Source: Pascua guehoae
Lineage: Eukaryota; Basidiomycota; Tremellomycetes; Trichosporonales; Trichosporonaceae
Direction of reading: 5' to 3'
NCBI GenBank assembly: GCA_001600415.1
Contig: BCJX01000006.1
Coordinates: forward strand, 1,796,364 to 1,860,363
DNA length: 64,000 bases
The notes beneath the pieces were generated by a model. It did not search any database and was not told where the DNA came from. It saw only the letters and a program-made list of their open reading frames with translations. Position 1 is the stretch's first letter. Every line of letters starts with the position of its first letter. Positions 54,526-64,000 of the stretch are shown piece by piece. The translations under genes were made by a program, and so were the position numbers.

Positions 54526-57500
54526 CTACCGAAGACGTTGCCCGCGCCGGGATGTCGTCGAGCCCGTGGTCTCGACCAGGTGCGGGAGGCGCCCATCGTT
54601 TGCCCATTCCTTGAGCTTCTCGCGAGACGCCGCAAGGCCGACATCGCGCACCTCGCCAAACTTTTTAAAGCCGCCAATCGTCTCGTATTGCTGGTGGGTG
54701 AGCTAGATCTCGATGCAAACACTCACATGCACAGGCATGGTCATGTAGAGACACCGCGGGTCCGACTTGACGTCCTCGAGCTGCTTGACGCTCGCGACGC
54801 TGGCGTCAGTGTCATCAGTGGTGAGCACTCACTAGGTCAGGCGGGACGAGATCTCGGTCATCGACGGCACGGCAGTCTTGAAGAATGGGTTGAGGCTGTC
54901 GGGTATCAGCGTGGCTCGGACTGGGGCACCCTACCGGTTGATGAACAGCCACCACCCCGATACCGAGTCGCCATAGTTTCGCTTCGACGTGTCGTCAATC
55001 GAGCCGACATCGACGACGATAATATCCTGGATGCCAGCTGCGCGCAGCGGCCCGATGGGCGTATTATCCATGTAACCACCATCTACGAGCACTGTGGCGT
55101 CAGAGCGACCATGGGAATCTCACTCACGCTCGCCGTTGTCTGAGAGCGGGGGCAGGAAACCTGCAAGCGTCATGGATGCTCGTACATAACGCCTGACGTC
55201 AGCTACAGCGCACAAGGAGGCGAGCTGCTCACCAAGCGTATCCAGAGCGGTGAATCTCCATGCGGGAATGAGTGATATTGGTGGAATTGCAGAAGAAGGG
55301 AATCCAGAAATCTGACATCAGCACAGTCAAAATGGGCTGCTCACCTTCAATGTGGGTATTGAAGAATGCCTTGTCTGCAGGGTTAAGAGAAGCAACCAAC
55401 TTGTGACTCACAAATACCGCGATCTGCGTGGTTAGTCCAATTGAACCAGAGAAGGGGAGCTACTCACTAAACTCGTGACCAGTAGTATAAGCGACGTGAG
55501 GGTACGTCGCGTCACTGATAATACGCAAGAGAGAACCCATGCGACCAGAGAACTGCTTGACGCGCCCCGTAGTGTCAAGAATATCCGTCTCACGAGCGTA
55601 GAGACCGCCCACAAAAGACCCAATTGAGCAGCCAGCGACAGCATCCACGGGAATGCCAAACTCCTCCAGCGCCTGGAGCATACCAAGATGAGAGATGCCA
55701 CGAGCGCCGCCACCACCGAGGACCAGGCCGACCTGCTTGCCGCACAGGCGACGCGCGATTCGGGCAAAGTCGTTCATGTGGGGGGGTCGGCGTGGACGAC
55801 CAAGAGGACGAAGCCCACGGTACTTCTTGATCCCAGTCTCGACACGCTCACGCAAGTGCCGGAACGCCTGCACTCCTGCCGGGTCGTGGATCTTGCCTGT
55901 TTTCTGTGTGGTAATCACACCCGGGAGTTCGACATGGAAGTGGGCCTGCAACCATGGGCGGTTCTTGAGCCAGAGACGGGTGGATCCAGAAGGGACGGTG
56001 CGCTCGCCATGAAGAAGAATCAGCTCCTTGCGCGCATACGACTTCATTGCGAGAAGAACCCGTTCTACCAGGTGAGCATCCATGCCCGCGTGTTACACAT
56101 ACCATATTCTCCAAGGGATGGGTCGTCACCCATGCCAAGAATGAGAACAAGATCCGCCTGTCGAATACACGTTTGGGTCCACTGGCTTGCGGGCGGAGTG
56201 TCTGCCACGTAGAGAACGATACGGAAGTGTTGCTATATGTAAGTGAGAGCCTCATCAATTGCTTCAACAATGGACTGACCTCTTGGTCCGCTAGCCAGCC
56301 GGCAATCTTGAGCGCTCTGAGGAAGTTAGTGTGTTCCTGACTCGCAAACCTCACCCTATCCTGGAAAAGGCGTGGCGGCCCAGATGCCGCATCACAGTAG
56401 CCTGGTCAAGATACGACGTACTGGCCCCCATTTCATCGAGTGCCGTTTTGAGCTTGGTAGCAAACTGCGCAACTGGAACATTACGGTTGGTACCAAGCAC
56501 ACAGACAGTCTCTGGTTGCATTAGTACCAGTCTCAGAGGTCCTATCACACGCCGACGTACTCAAGTTCCTGTCCGGACGGAGCTCGTTGGCCATGCCACT
56601 CGCATGGTGGACCATTGCCATCTCAGACCTGGCTGTGCGTACTTTGCTGGCGATGAGGCGCATAAACTGCAAAGTGGTTGCCGGGTGCCGAGTGCTGATA
56701 GCATCAAACAAGGCAGCCGGGATCCTGACGAGCTCGGATTCGCGAATAGCCTGGACCGTGTCTGAGCGTCGAACGCCAGTGATGACATCCAGCTCGCCAA
56801 TGGAGTCGTTCTGACCAAACTCTCGAAGGACATCGACACTCTCACTTCCGTGTTTCTTCTGCACGGCGCGGAGGCGTCCATCTGCCTATTAGAATGGGTT
56901 CTGGTGGTGATGCTTACTGATGACGATGTAAAAGTCGCTTGACGGTTCACCCTTCTCCCACTGTTGTGTCAGAACGACCCGTTGGTTGCTACATACCAGA
57001 ATCTCTCCAGCACCAAGCTGGATCCAGTCGAGGCCAGCGTCAATGTGGAGCACTGCTACGTCAGCAGAGCCCATGGGAGTGGATCACCCACCCAATGGCG
57101 ACATAAGCGACAGAAGACGCTTGGCTAGCGTGAGTTGGACAATTGGCCGGCGCTCAACAATACGTTCGAGAGAGTGCTGAGGAAGGAAGCCAACAAACAC
57201 GTCCGTCTTCGCCCTAAAGTATCAGTACCTTTTACCGCAAGGCACTCACGTGATGTTGACAAACGACTCGGTGCTCCACAATGCTGCTAGGTAACCAGCT
57301 AGGCCACCCGCCTGTGTGTCAGTCGTGCCAATAGTCAGAAACGTACCTTGACAGTGTAAAGATGGTCATCGCCTGGCTTGGCCTGTGGGTCGGTTTGACC
57401 CATGGCAGCGCCAAATGGCCGCCGGGCCGAACGATCATCCGAAGTGATGTCGGGCATGTCACTTGAGGAATCGTGGTCAGGGTTGTGGGCAGGAATGGAC

Positions 57501-60174
57501 ACCTAATGGTTAGCCAACATCTACACTCAAAAACTCACATCAAGGAAACCGTCGATGACATAGTAAAGACCCGCGGAATGCTCGCCCTGCTTGACAAGGG
57601 TGCTACCCTTCTTGAAGTACAGAATCTCGAGGTGGTTGCCAAGATCACGCAGGATCTTCGAGTTGACATCGAGTGCACTGCCCGTGAGGCTATCCTGCAT
57701 GCTCGCGGACATGCTGCTCACGTCGTCTTCGACGAGACGCTCCCTGAGGCTCTCGCGAAGCAGACCGCCAATGTTGTGGCGCTCCGGGCTCGATTCGTTT
57801 ATCATGTCGAGAACGTTACCGAATGGGGACCGTCCAGGCGCACGACTTTGAGGAATGAACATGGGCGAGTTGGGGCTAGAGCGGCGGTCCGAGGTAGTGT
57901 AGGAACGACGACTCGAGTCCGGTTGGCTCTCGGCATGCTGGAGAAGACCGATCGACTTGGCAATACAGCCGACGAGGTTGTCGCGTAGCTCAAACTGGTT
58001 GCCATCTTCGTCGTCCGAGTCGGCAAGTGGGTAGAGTCTTTCGCTCGATGAGGCAGCCGAAAGACGTCCGCGCCATGTGTCCATGCGAGGAAAGCCAGGC
58101 GTCAGGAGGGGACGGTAGTATGTGTCACTATCTCCGCCGTTGGTGGGCGTCGCTAGATCGCCCGCTGCGACCTGTTTGCGCATCGCCGAAGCTCGGCGAA
58201 TCATGGCACTGGGATGCCGGGCGGCCGTGGGCGATGTAGAAAGGTCATCGTTTGCGTCTTCCGAATCAGAGACTCTGAGGTTTGGAAGTGCAGAGAACTT
58301 TGCAATGGGCGAAGCCTTGGACGATGGAAGGGAAGGAGCGCGAACGGTCGGGCTCGACTGCTCGTACTCCCCAAAGTAGTCCCGCCGAGTAGGTGACGAG
58401 TTCGATGACTCAGTTGTTGTTAGAGGGGAGAGGGTGTGTTCAGCGGCAAAGCCCTTGCGCCGAAGTTTGGAGCGTGGGAGGAACCGAGCACGGAGGCTCT
58501 GCAGTCCGCCGCCTGTGTAGAAAGACCGTGGAAGTGGGTACGAAACCAGCTCATTGAGCGATGCCTCGGACTTTAGAATCTCCTTCGTGAGACCGAGAAA
58601 CTTGTGGGCCGTCATGAAGGTGACACGCGAGAAGCGTTCGAAAACGACTTGAACGATGGAGCCGGTTGCCTTTGGAAACTTGCGTGTGACCTTGCGGAAT
58701 GCCTCGGCAGGGATAACAGCCAGAGTGCTGTCCATCGTAGCACGAGCAATGGTGCCTTTGGTCTCTACATTGGACACGGGCGGCAGTTGAGAGTCAGGTG
58801 TGCCTGATCCCCACTGGTTTTCCAGAACCTCGGGAGGGAACGGCTTCAATTTAGTTGGAGCTTGGGTTGTCTCCTGCGCAGGTGGTTTAGTACCCGTAGA
58901 GTAGTCGGTAGTGGATGACGCCTCGTCGTCGTCGGTAGGAGATGAGCTCCGGCTCCGAGACACGGAGCTCTGCCTCTCAGTGCCATCGGCAGTGCTGAAT
59001 GAGTTGGAGTGAACGTTGGACAGTGGTGACGGCTCTGATGGGGCGAAAGGATCAGATGGGTCCCCCACCATTGGCGCCTGGTGCTCTGATTCAAGAGAGT
59101 GGCTAGCACTCATTCCCATCATCTTGCCGTCTAACTGACTGACATCAGAGTTTGCCCTCGACGTGCGCCGGTGAAGGAAGTCGTCCTTGTGGTCTTGGTC
59201 GCTCGATTCTTCCTCGGTCGGTGTTTCCCACGAGACCTTTATATCCTCGGTGAAGAGGGAGAGGATGGAGAAGAGGGACGAAAGTGTTCCGCCCCGCGAG
59301 ACTTCGTTGATGAGTGTGTAGCCATTGAACGAGTTGGATGGCCCGAACGGGTCAGGCGAGTGTGGAGCAGACGGGCCGGATGATGAGGGCACAAACTAGT
59401 GGGATCAGCAGGAGGACGGGTGGTATCGGACCTACCACTTGTACGCGACCCTCGACGACACACCAAAAGTCGTTTCCGCCAAGCTCCATAGTCTCTCCGG
59501 CCGCCAGCCGGCGGGTCTGAAGGTGTCGACTGAGCTCATGGAAAACTGGGCGCTCGAGGTAGCCAAAGATGCGGATGGCGGAGAGAAAGTCGTCGAGGTA
59601 GGAATGGAGGGGGTTGGTGGAGCGCTTAGAGGGAGCTTCAAGGACACCGTCTGGAATGAGAGGGAGCTGGTTGGAAAGGGGCGGCGGGGAAGGCGGGGGA
59701 AGGCTGTAGTGAGCGGGGGAACAGCCGCATAGACTTACGCGCTCTCTTTGAGTTGGGTATAACGGGTGAGGTACTGGTGGGTTAGACGAAGACCGCTCAC
59801 AAGGAACCCACCCTATAGCGAACAACAATGAAGATTGTTCCCACAGTGGCCACAAAGAGGGCAGCAAGGTGGGGAAAGCCGAGGGAAACGGTGTACGATG
59901 CGTGCACCATGCCTCCGACGAAGCTGCATGTCAGCTCGAAGACAATCGCTTTTTGAGCTCACGAGGGCAGGGTGATGGTGACAAGAGCAGTACTGCGCTG
60001 AACGAGCTGTAGGAGATAGATGACCGCACCAACAAGTGCTGCCGAGAGGGCGACGAGCGGGTTGCCGCCTTCGATCATCGGTGGTGGTGGCCGCTGGGTG
60101 CTGGCTGATGGTGAGGTCGACACCGTGGCGTCGGCGACAACGCACAGCGGCAGGAATGCCAGAATGAGAAGCAT
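54526..60174 (-). CDS. NTE1: Lysophospholipase NTE1 (patatin, cNMP-binding)
   Basis: An ER-membrane phospholipase B that deacylates phosphatidylcholine (yeast Nte1, human PNPLA6), very roughly 1550 residues. About 20 exons; the first are 60174-59963, 59923-59812, 59773-59739, 59703-59436, 59395-57539, 57502-57347 and 57311-57250, followed by many small ones. Two N-terminal membrane helices ([35 protein letters not shown]) precede three cyclic-nucleotide-binding-like domains ([56 protein letters not shown]). The bridge to the catalytic part contains [18 protein letters not shown] and [15 protein letters not shown]. The patatin domain has GGGGARG, the nucleophile elbow GCSIG and the catalytic Asp in DGGYMDN. 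It ends RRGQRLR. All joins I checked keep the frame. The 3' end faces RRN3 with only about 215 nt between. Confidence 0.93.
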
Positions 60175-61110
60175 GGTGTGGAGTGGATAGAAGGTAGAGA
60201 GGGTGAGAATGTTGAAGCTAGGCGACAACCATTGTGGCGAAGGAAGAGTGGTGTAAGGAAGCAAGAGGGGGGGGATGGAGGGTGGAGGAAGCAACGAGAT
60301 GGAAAAGTGAAGGTCAAGGGAAGGATGGGCACTATGGAAATCGTCAACGTTGTTAACACCCGCCGCCGACGCCGCCGCCGGTACAGCCGGTCCCTGCGGA
60401 GTGAGTTCAGTTCACCCCTGCACAGTGACGACATGGGCCTGCCTGGGTATGGCGTTGGCCGCAAGTGAGCCTGGGCCAGACGCGTGCTGATCAGAGCTTT
60501 TCAGGCACGGCACGCCTAGAATGAGGCACGTGTGCACAGACCTCGGCCAAAGACAGCAGCCAGGATGCAGCACACGGATATACCGAGCAGCATATCGCTG
60601 AGACGACATGACACGAGAGACGAGATGAGGCGACACTCGCGTCCTCCCATCGTCAGCGACCTTGTAGAGTGACCTACAGTGCAAGTACAGGTAAGGGAGG
60701 ACTGTCCAGGAGATCGGGAGAGAAACCGTGTCTTCTGACCTTCGAGGCATCGTTGGTGTTCAGGACGTACGGTTCGAGTCTGACACTCGCCCATCGACAC
60801 TGTGTAACTAAACGGCTTTCATACATGCATTGTTGTAGATTGTCAAAGAGCTGTGAAGTGTAGGGTGGCAGAAGGCAAGTAGTCACCGGTAATCCTGATA
60901 TGCGGCAGCAGTATGCCAACAAGAACCACAGCCTGGCCCGCCGGACAGGGTAAACGGTGCCGTCCAGCTACTACCGCTCTTAGTGACGGGACATGCCAGG
61001 CCCCCCCTGTAGCAGGATAACGCTGGATGTGCATACTTCTCCGCTCCTCTAATTGCGACATGGGCAGTGGGCATGTTGAAGGATGGACAGCACCGCGGTC
61101 GCGACCGACG
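60175..61110. other. intergenic, NTE1 promoter side
   Basis: It includes the NTE1 upstream region and a GCCGCCGAC-type repeat near 60360-60385. A GGTTCGAGTC near 60774 is only a chance match to a tRNA B box. No gene seen. Confidence 0.5.
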
Positions 61111-62010
61111 CTATCCACGCTCCGCAGCAGCGTGCCGCTCAGCCAAGACCTCTGCGATCATCCGGTGTCCTTGTTCCTCAAAGGGCCCATCGCCAACCTG
61201 GTACGCCCACGCAGCCGTCCCAACGGCCTCCCGTACGCGGATGCGGTACCAAGCGTCGGGTTCGCGAGGGTCGGCTCCGTACCCGGCCAAGAAGGCCGCC
61301 TCGAGAGCCGGGTCGCGTAGGAACTCTTTGGCAGCAAGGCGGGCAAAGTCTGACATTGCGGGACGGAGGGCCGCACGGCCAAAGTCGATGATACCGACGC
61401 TGCCCTCGTGTGTGATCCAGTTGCGGGGGTGGTAGTCGCCGTGGGTCGGGACGAGTGTCATGGGCGGGGTGGGCCACGAGCCAATCTCGTCTCGGAGCCG
61501 GGCGACCGTCTCGGGGGCGATACGGTGCGGTTTGTCCAGCCATGCGAGTGTCCTTGCGTTGCCCAGCGCTTCGTACTCGGTGTCGACGACGGCTCCCTCC
61601 TGGCCGTGCAGGAGCGCGAGGAGCTCGCCTGCTTGGCGGTACGTATCGGGAACGTTTTCAGCAGCGTGGCCCTGCACGAGCTCACCCGGGAGATACTCGG
61701 TGATGAGCAGTTTAGCAGCTTGGTCGGCGTGTACGAGGCGCGGTGCCCGCCCGGTCGAAGTCCATGGTCCCAGCCATCGCGTGTGGCCCTCGACCTCCCG
61801 CGCAATGTGCGTGTCCGCCTCACCCGCAGCTTTGACGACGAACAGCGAGCCGCCGTACGACACTTGCAGAACCGTGGTCAACGCCAAGTCCCAGCTCAGA
61901 TCGCGCTCGACGACGAGCCCAGGCATCCACGCATCGAGCAGTGCACGCTGTCGTTCGCTGAGTCGAGACAACGCCCCGGATTGGGAAGGCGCGTCGATCT
62001 CCGGGGACAT
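61111..62010 (-). CDS. Aminoglycoside-phosphotransferase-family kinase, bacterial-like
   Basis: A small-molecule kinase of the APH/choline-kinase fold, 299 residues, encoded by one uninterrupted frame. The ATP-binding N-lobe (TVLQVSYGGSLFVVKAAGEA) is followed by a linker and LLITEYLPGELV. The catalytic loop is HGDYHPRNW, with Asp as base and Asn as metal ligand, and the second metal site is GIIDFGRAAL. The sequence reads like actinobacterial phosphotransferases from start to end (RLSERQRALLDAWMPG, DTYRQAGELLALLHGQEG, EAVGTAAWAYQVGDGPFEEQGHRMIAE), with no fungal extensions. Neighbouring long genes are cut by many introns, while this one has none, which fits horizontal transfer; that is an inference. 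The substrate (antibiotic, homoserine, choline or other) cannot be read from sequence. The start is the ATG after the divergent 500-nt promoter region shared with the gene at 62513. Confidence 0.88.
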   Translation of the reverse strand: MSPEIDAPSQSGALSRLSERQRALLDAWMPGLVVERDLSWDLALTTVLQVSYGGSLFVVKAAGEADTHIAREVEGHTRWLGPWTSTGRAPRLVHADQAAKLLITEYLPGELVQGHAAENVPDTYRQAGELLALLHGQEGAVVDTEYEALGNARTLAWLDKPHRIAPETVARLRDEIGSWPTPPMTLVPTHGDYHPRNWITHEGSVGIIDFGRAALRPAMSDFARLAAKEFLRDPALEAAFLAGYGADPREPDAWYRIRVREAVGTAAWAYQVGDGPFEEQGHRMIAEVLAERHAAAERG

Positions 62011-62512
62011 TGCGCTCTCGGCTCCTCAATCTGTGGACGAGAATGGTTTGATGATGCTGCAAGTGATGGAGCTCACGTTGTCGACCTCGTAACAGCCAAG
62101 TCCTCGGTGTTCCGCCTTCACACGACGCCACGACGGACAACGCAATGTTTCGCGTTCCAACTGCAGGTAAATTTGCAATAGCTCAATAGCACAAACTGCA
62201 CATGTGTGCTAGTCGGCTAGGGCTGCAGTGTTGTTGGTACCGTGACCGCCTCACCGATCCAGTCAGTGTAAGGAAAGCAGTTGTGTCGACGTGTCGAGGC
62301 GGGAGGTGATGGCCCAGACGCCGAGTCGCCAAGTTGAAATCAAAGTGGCTTATCAATCCCGAGGCAGTGACGAAATCCTTATCCAACGAGACTGCCATCC
62401 AGGCACGGTTCCTCCACATCTTATAACCTCGTATGGCTACTAACCCTGCCGTCACCCCTAAACAATTCTCGTCGCCACTTGTGCATCCACACCACATCAT
62501 CCCCATGGCACC
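62011..62512. other. divergent promoter region
   Basis: About 500 nt between the bacterial-like kinase (minus) and the membrane protein (plus). An A/T-rich TCTTATAACC near 62421 may be a core promoter element for the plus-strand gene. No gene seen. Confidence 0.5.
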
Positions 62513-63633
62513 ATGGAACTCGCTATCGCTACTCTTCTCTGGGTCTCCGGCACATCATGGTGTCTATACAAATGGATAGGACGCGCCTACACGGTCTGCG
62601 AAGCGCCAAAAGGTAAGTCTGCCGATTGACCGGAGGTGTTGGTTGATTTGTCTGTGCCGCGCAGCTCACATCCTCAGCGAGCGCGTACGGATTCGGGGTC
62701 GTCCTCGATCTCGTGGGAAGCCACATAGGGTCAGACGCCGCAGTGATGGCCCAAGCGGCGTGTGTGCCATTTCAACTCACGTTTGGGACGTTGGGGTGGC
62801 TGTACGACCAAATCCCGACTGTCAACAGCAATACGACGAACAGCTCCTTTCCTCTCGTTGCGACTACCCCCGCAACACGCTCGCCACAGGCGCTGTCCAC
62901 ATACCTCCACGCCGTGCAGTGGTACACTATCAATGACTGCGTCAAGCTCATGGAGAAGCAGTGGGAGACCATGTCGGCCAAGCTGGACTGGGTCGTGCAG
63001 CAAGCACCACCAGAGGTGGTCACTGCTGTCAAGTGAGTCCCCAACACTGCGTTGCAGTCTGACATTGAAGGCAGTATATCTGGGTCGTATTTATTGCCCT
63101 AGCGGGCCTCGCGGCACTCTGGCGGTATCGCCAACTCTCACGTGGGTTGCCTACTCCAGCAACTCTAACCTATACAGATGTGCGCCATGCGCTCTCCCTC
63201 CTCCTCACTGGGGTAGCATTTGTGACGCAGAAGTGGTACACCAACTCGCGCATCACAGCCCAGTACGTGTCGCCCCATCGTCGGCTTGCTAACTATAAGT
63301 GACCTGTCAACACTCCTCCTACTCCTGGTGATAGTCGACAAGATGTACACCCTGCTCAGCAGCGGTGGCAGAGACGCTCTCCAGGCCCGCATCGACGCGG
63401 TCGAGGACAAGGTCCACACGATGGAACAGCATATCGACGACCTACAGCTCATCATTAACCACCTCCGCACCGATCTACAGGCCGCCACCGCGCGCGCAGA
63501 ATTGACCTACCCATGGCCGTACACCACGCAGTACCCATTGGAATCACCAAACGAGGGGGAACAGGTGCAAAGACCCGCTACACAATCCTCTACGCCATCG
63601 TGGATGCCCGAATCGCACGAGGACGCCCTATAA
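62513..63633 (+). CDS. Hypothetical multi-pass membrane protein with coiled-coil tail
   Basis: Unrecognised protein of 314 residues. Exons are 62513-62612, 62678-63032, 63071-63141, 63178-63262 and 63300-63633 (introns 65, 38, 36 and 37 nt); each has CTGAC, CTAAC or a close variant near its acceptor except the first, and all joins keep the frame. Hydrophobic segments: residues 2-20 (signal anchor or first helix), about 58-76 (QAACVPFQLTFGTLGWL), and three in the second half (YIWVVFIALAGLAALWRY, ALSLLLTGVAFVTQKW, LSTLLLLLVIVDKMYTLL). A loop of about 75 residues with two N-glycosylation sites (NTTNSS) lies between helices two and three. The last 105 residues start with a coiled coil (ALQARIDAVEDKVHTMEQHI...DLQ) and end disordered. 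No family recognised. Confidence 0.72.
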
Positions 63634-64000
63634 GTCGATACCGCCGTAAAGGACGTACCTCTATGCGCCCAAGCACAGTCTGCTGCCGTTTTGCCAATAC
63701 GCCGAAGTCGGCACCCATGAGCTGGCGCAGCCCTTGGCCATCGACTGGCATCCCGAGTAGGGCCAGGACCACTGTTACGCCGGACCGGACACATGCCCAC
63801 AGCGTGTCCTCGAACGATCAACTATGAGTGCCCTCGGTAGAACGGAAGGAGTAGTGCGGGCCGTGCATGGGCGGCTGGTCACGAGCTCAGCTGTACGATT
63901 AATGTACTGTAGAGAATGTAGCATACTGGCAATTGACGGCGACCGTGGCCACTGGCTCAAACGCCTGATCTTTGGAGAGCAAAGCCTCAAGATCCAGCGC
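63634..64000. other. intergenic to window edge
   Basis: No supportable gene in the last 370 nt. Confidence 0.4.

Noticed and set aside
60700..60790. GGTTCGAGTC resembling a tRNA B box
   Set aside because: The flanking bases do not form a T stem, and no A box, anticodon arm or acceptor stem could be placed.

Overview
The window is nuclear DNA of a fungus, most likely a basidiomycete yeast of the Tremellomycetes (Trichosporonales-like). The reasons are the GC-rich sequence, genes split by many very short introns (often 34-60 nt) with CTGAC or CTAAC branch sites just before the acceptor, TATA boxes, and a gene set typical of such genomes: DRS1, RRN3, NTE1, a UBE2S-type E2 enzyme and basidiomycete-style RNase III proteins. 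The species call is an inference; no rRNA or mating locus is present. There are no operons, CRISPR arrays or insertion sequences. The assembly has a 35-N gap at 42008-42042 and long homopolymer runs.

Left third (1-23 kb): sparse and lineage-specific. It holds the 3' end of one gene, two tandem paralogues (617-1384, 2198-2703) sharing an unrecognised cysteine module, one small gene on the minus strand (3708-4212), and four small plus-strand genes at 6.8, 9.4, 11.2 and 13.4 kb. These four carry PPxY motifs (WW-domain ligands), and three of them share a fixed array of three PPxY motifs. A single-pass membrane protein with a PPPY motif follows at 18.2 kb. The rest is long non-coding DNA and low-complexity repeats (21-23 kb).

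Middle (23.7-44 kb): the DEAD-box ribosome-biogenesis helicase Drs1 (minus), a 1205-residue disordered protein with three spaced copies of a short motif (plus), a 17-exon BRE4-like FUSC-family membrane protein (minus), a drug/metabolite-type transporter divergent from it (plus), and a UBE2S-like ubiquitin-conjugating enzyme (plus).

Right third (45-64 kb): a small hypothetical gene, two adjacent RNase III paralogues (minus), the RNA polymerase I factor Rrn3 (plus), which converges on the lysophospholipase Nte1 (minus, about 20 exons), an intronless bacterial-looking aminoglycoside-phosphotransferase-type kinase (minus), and divergently from it a five-exon membrane protein with a coiled-coil tail (plus).

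Functionally, DRS1 and RRN3 both serve ribosome production and NTE1 serves phospholipid turnover at the ER. The points most worth a second look are the PPxY gene cluster with its shared 3' element, the candidate bacterial gene transfer, and the RNase III pair in which one copy has lost a metal ligand.
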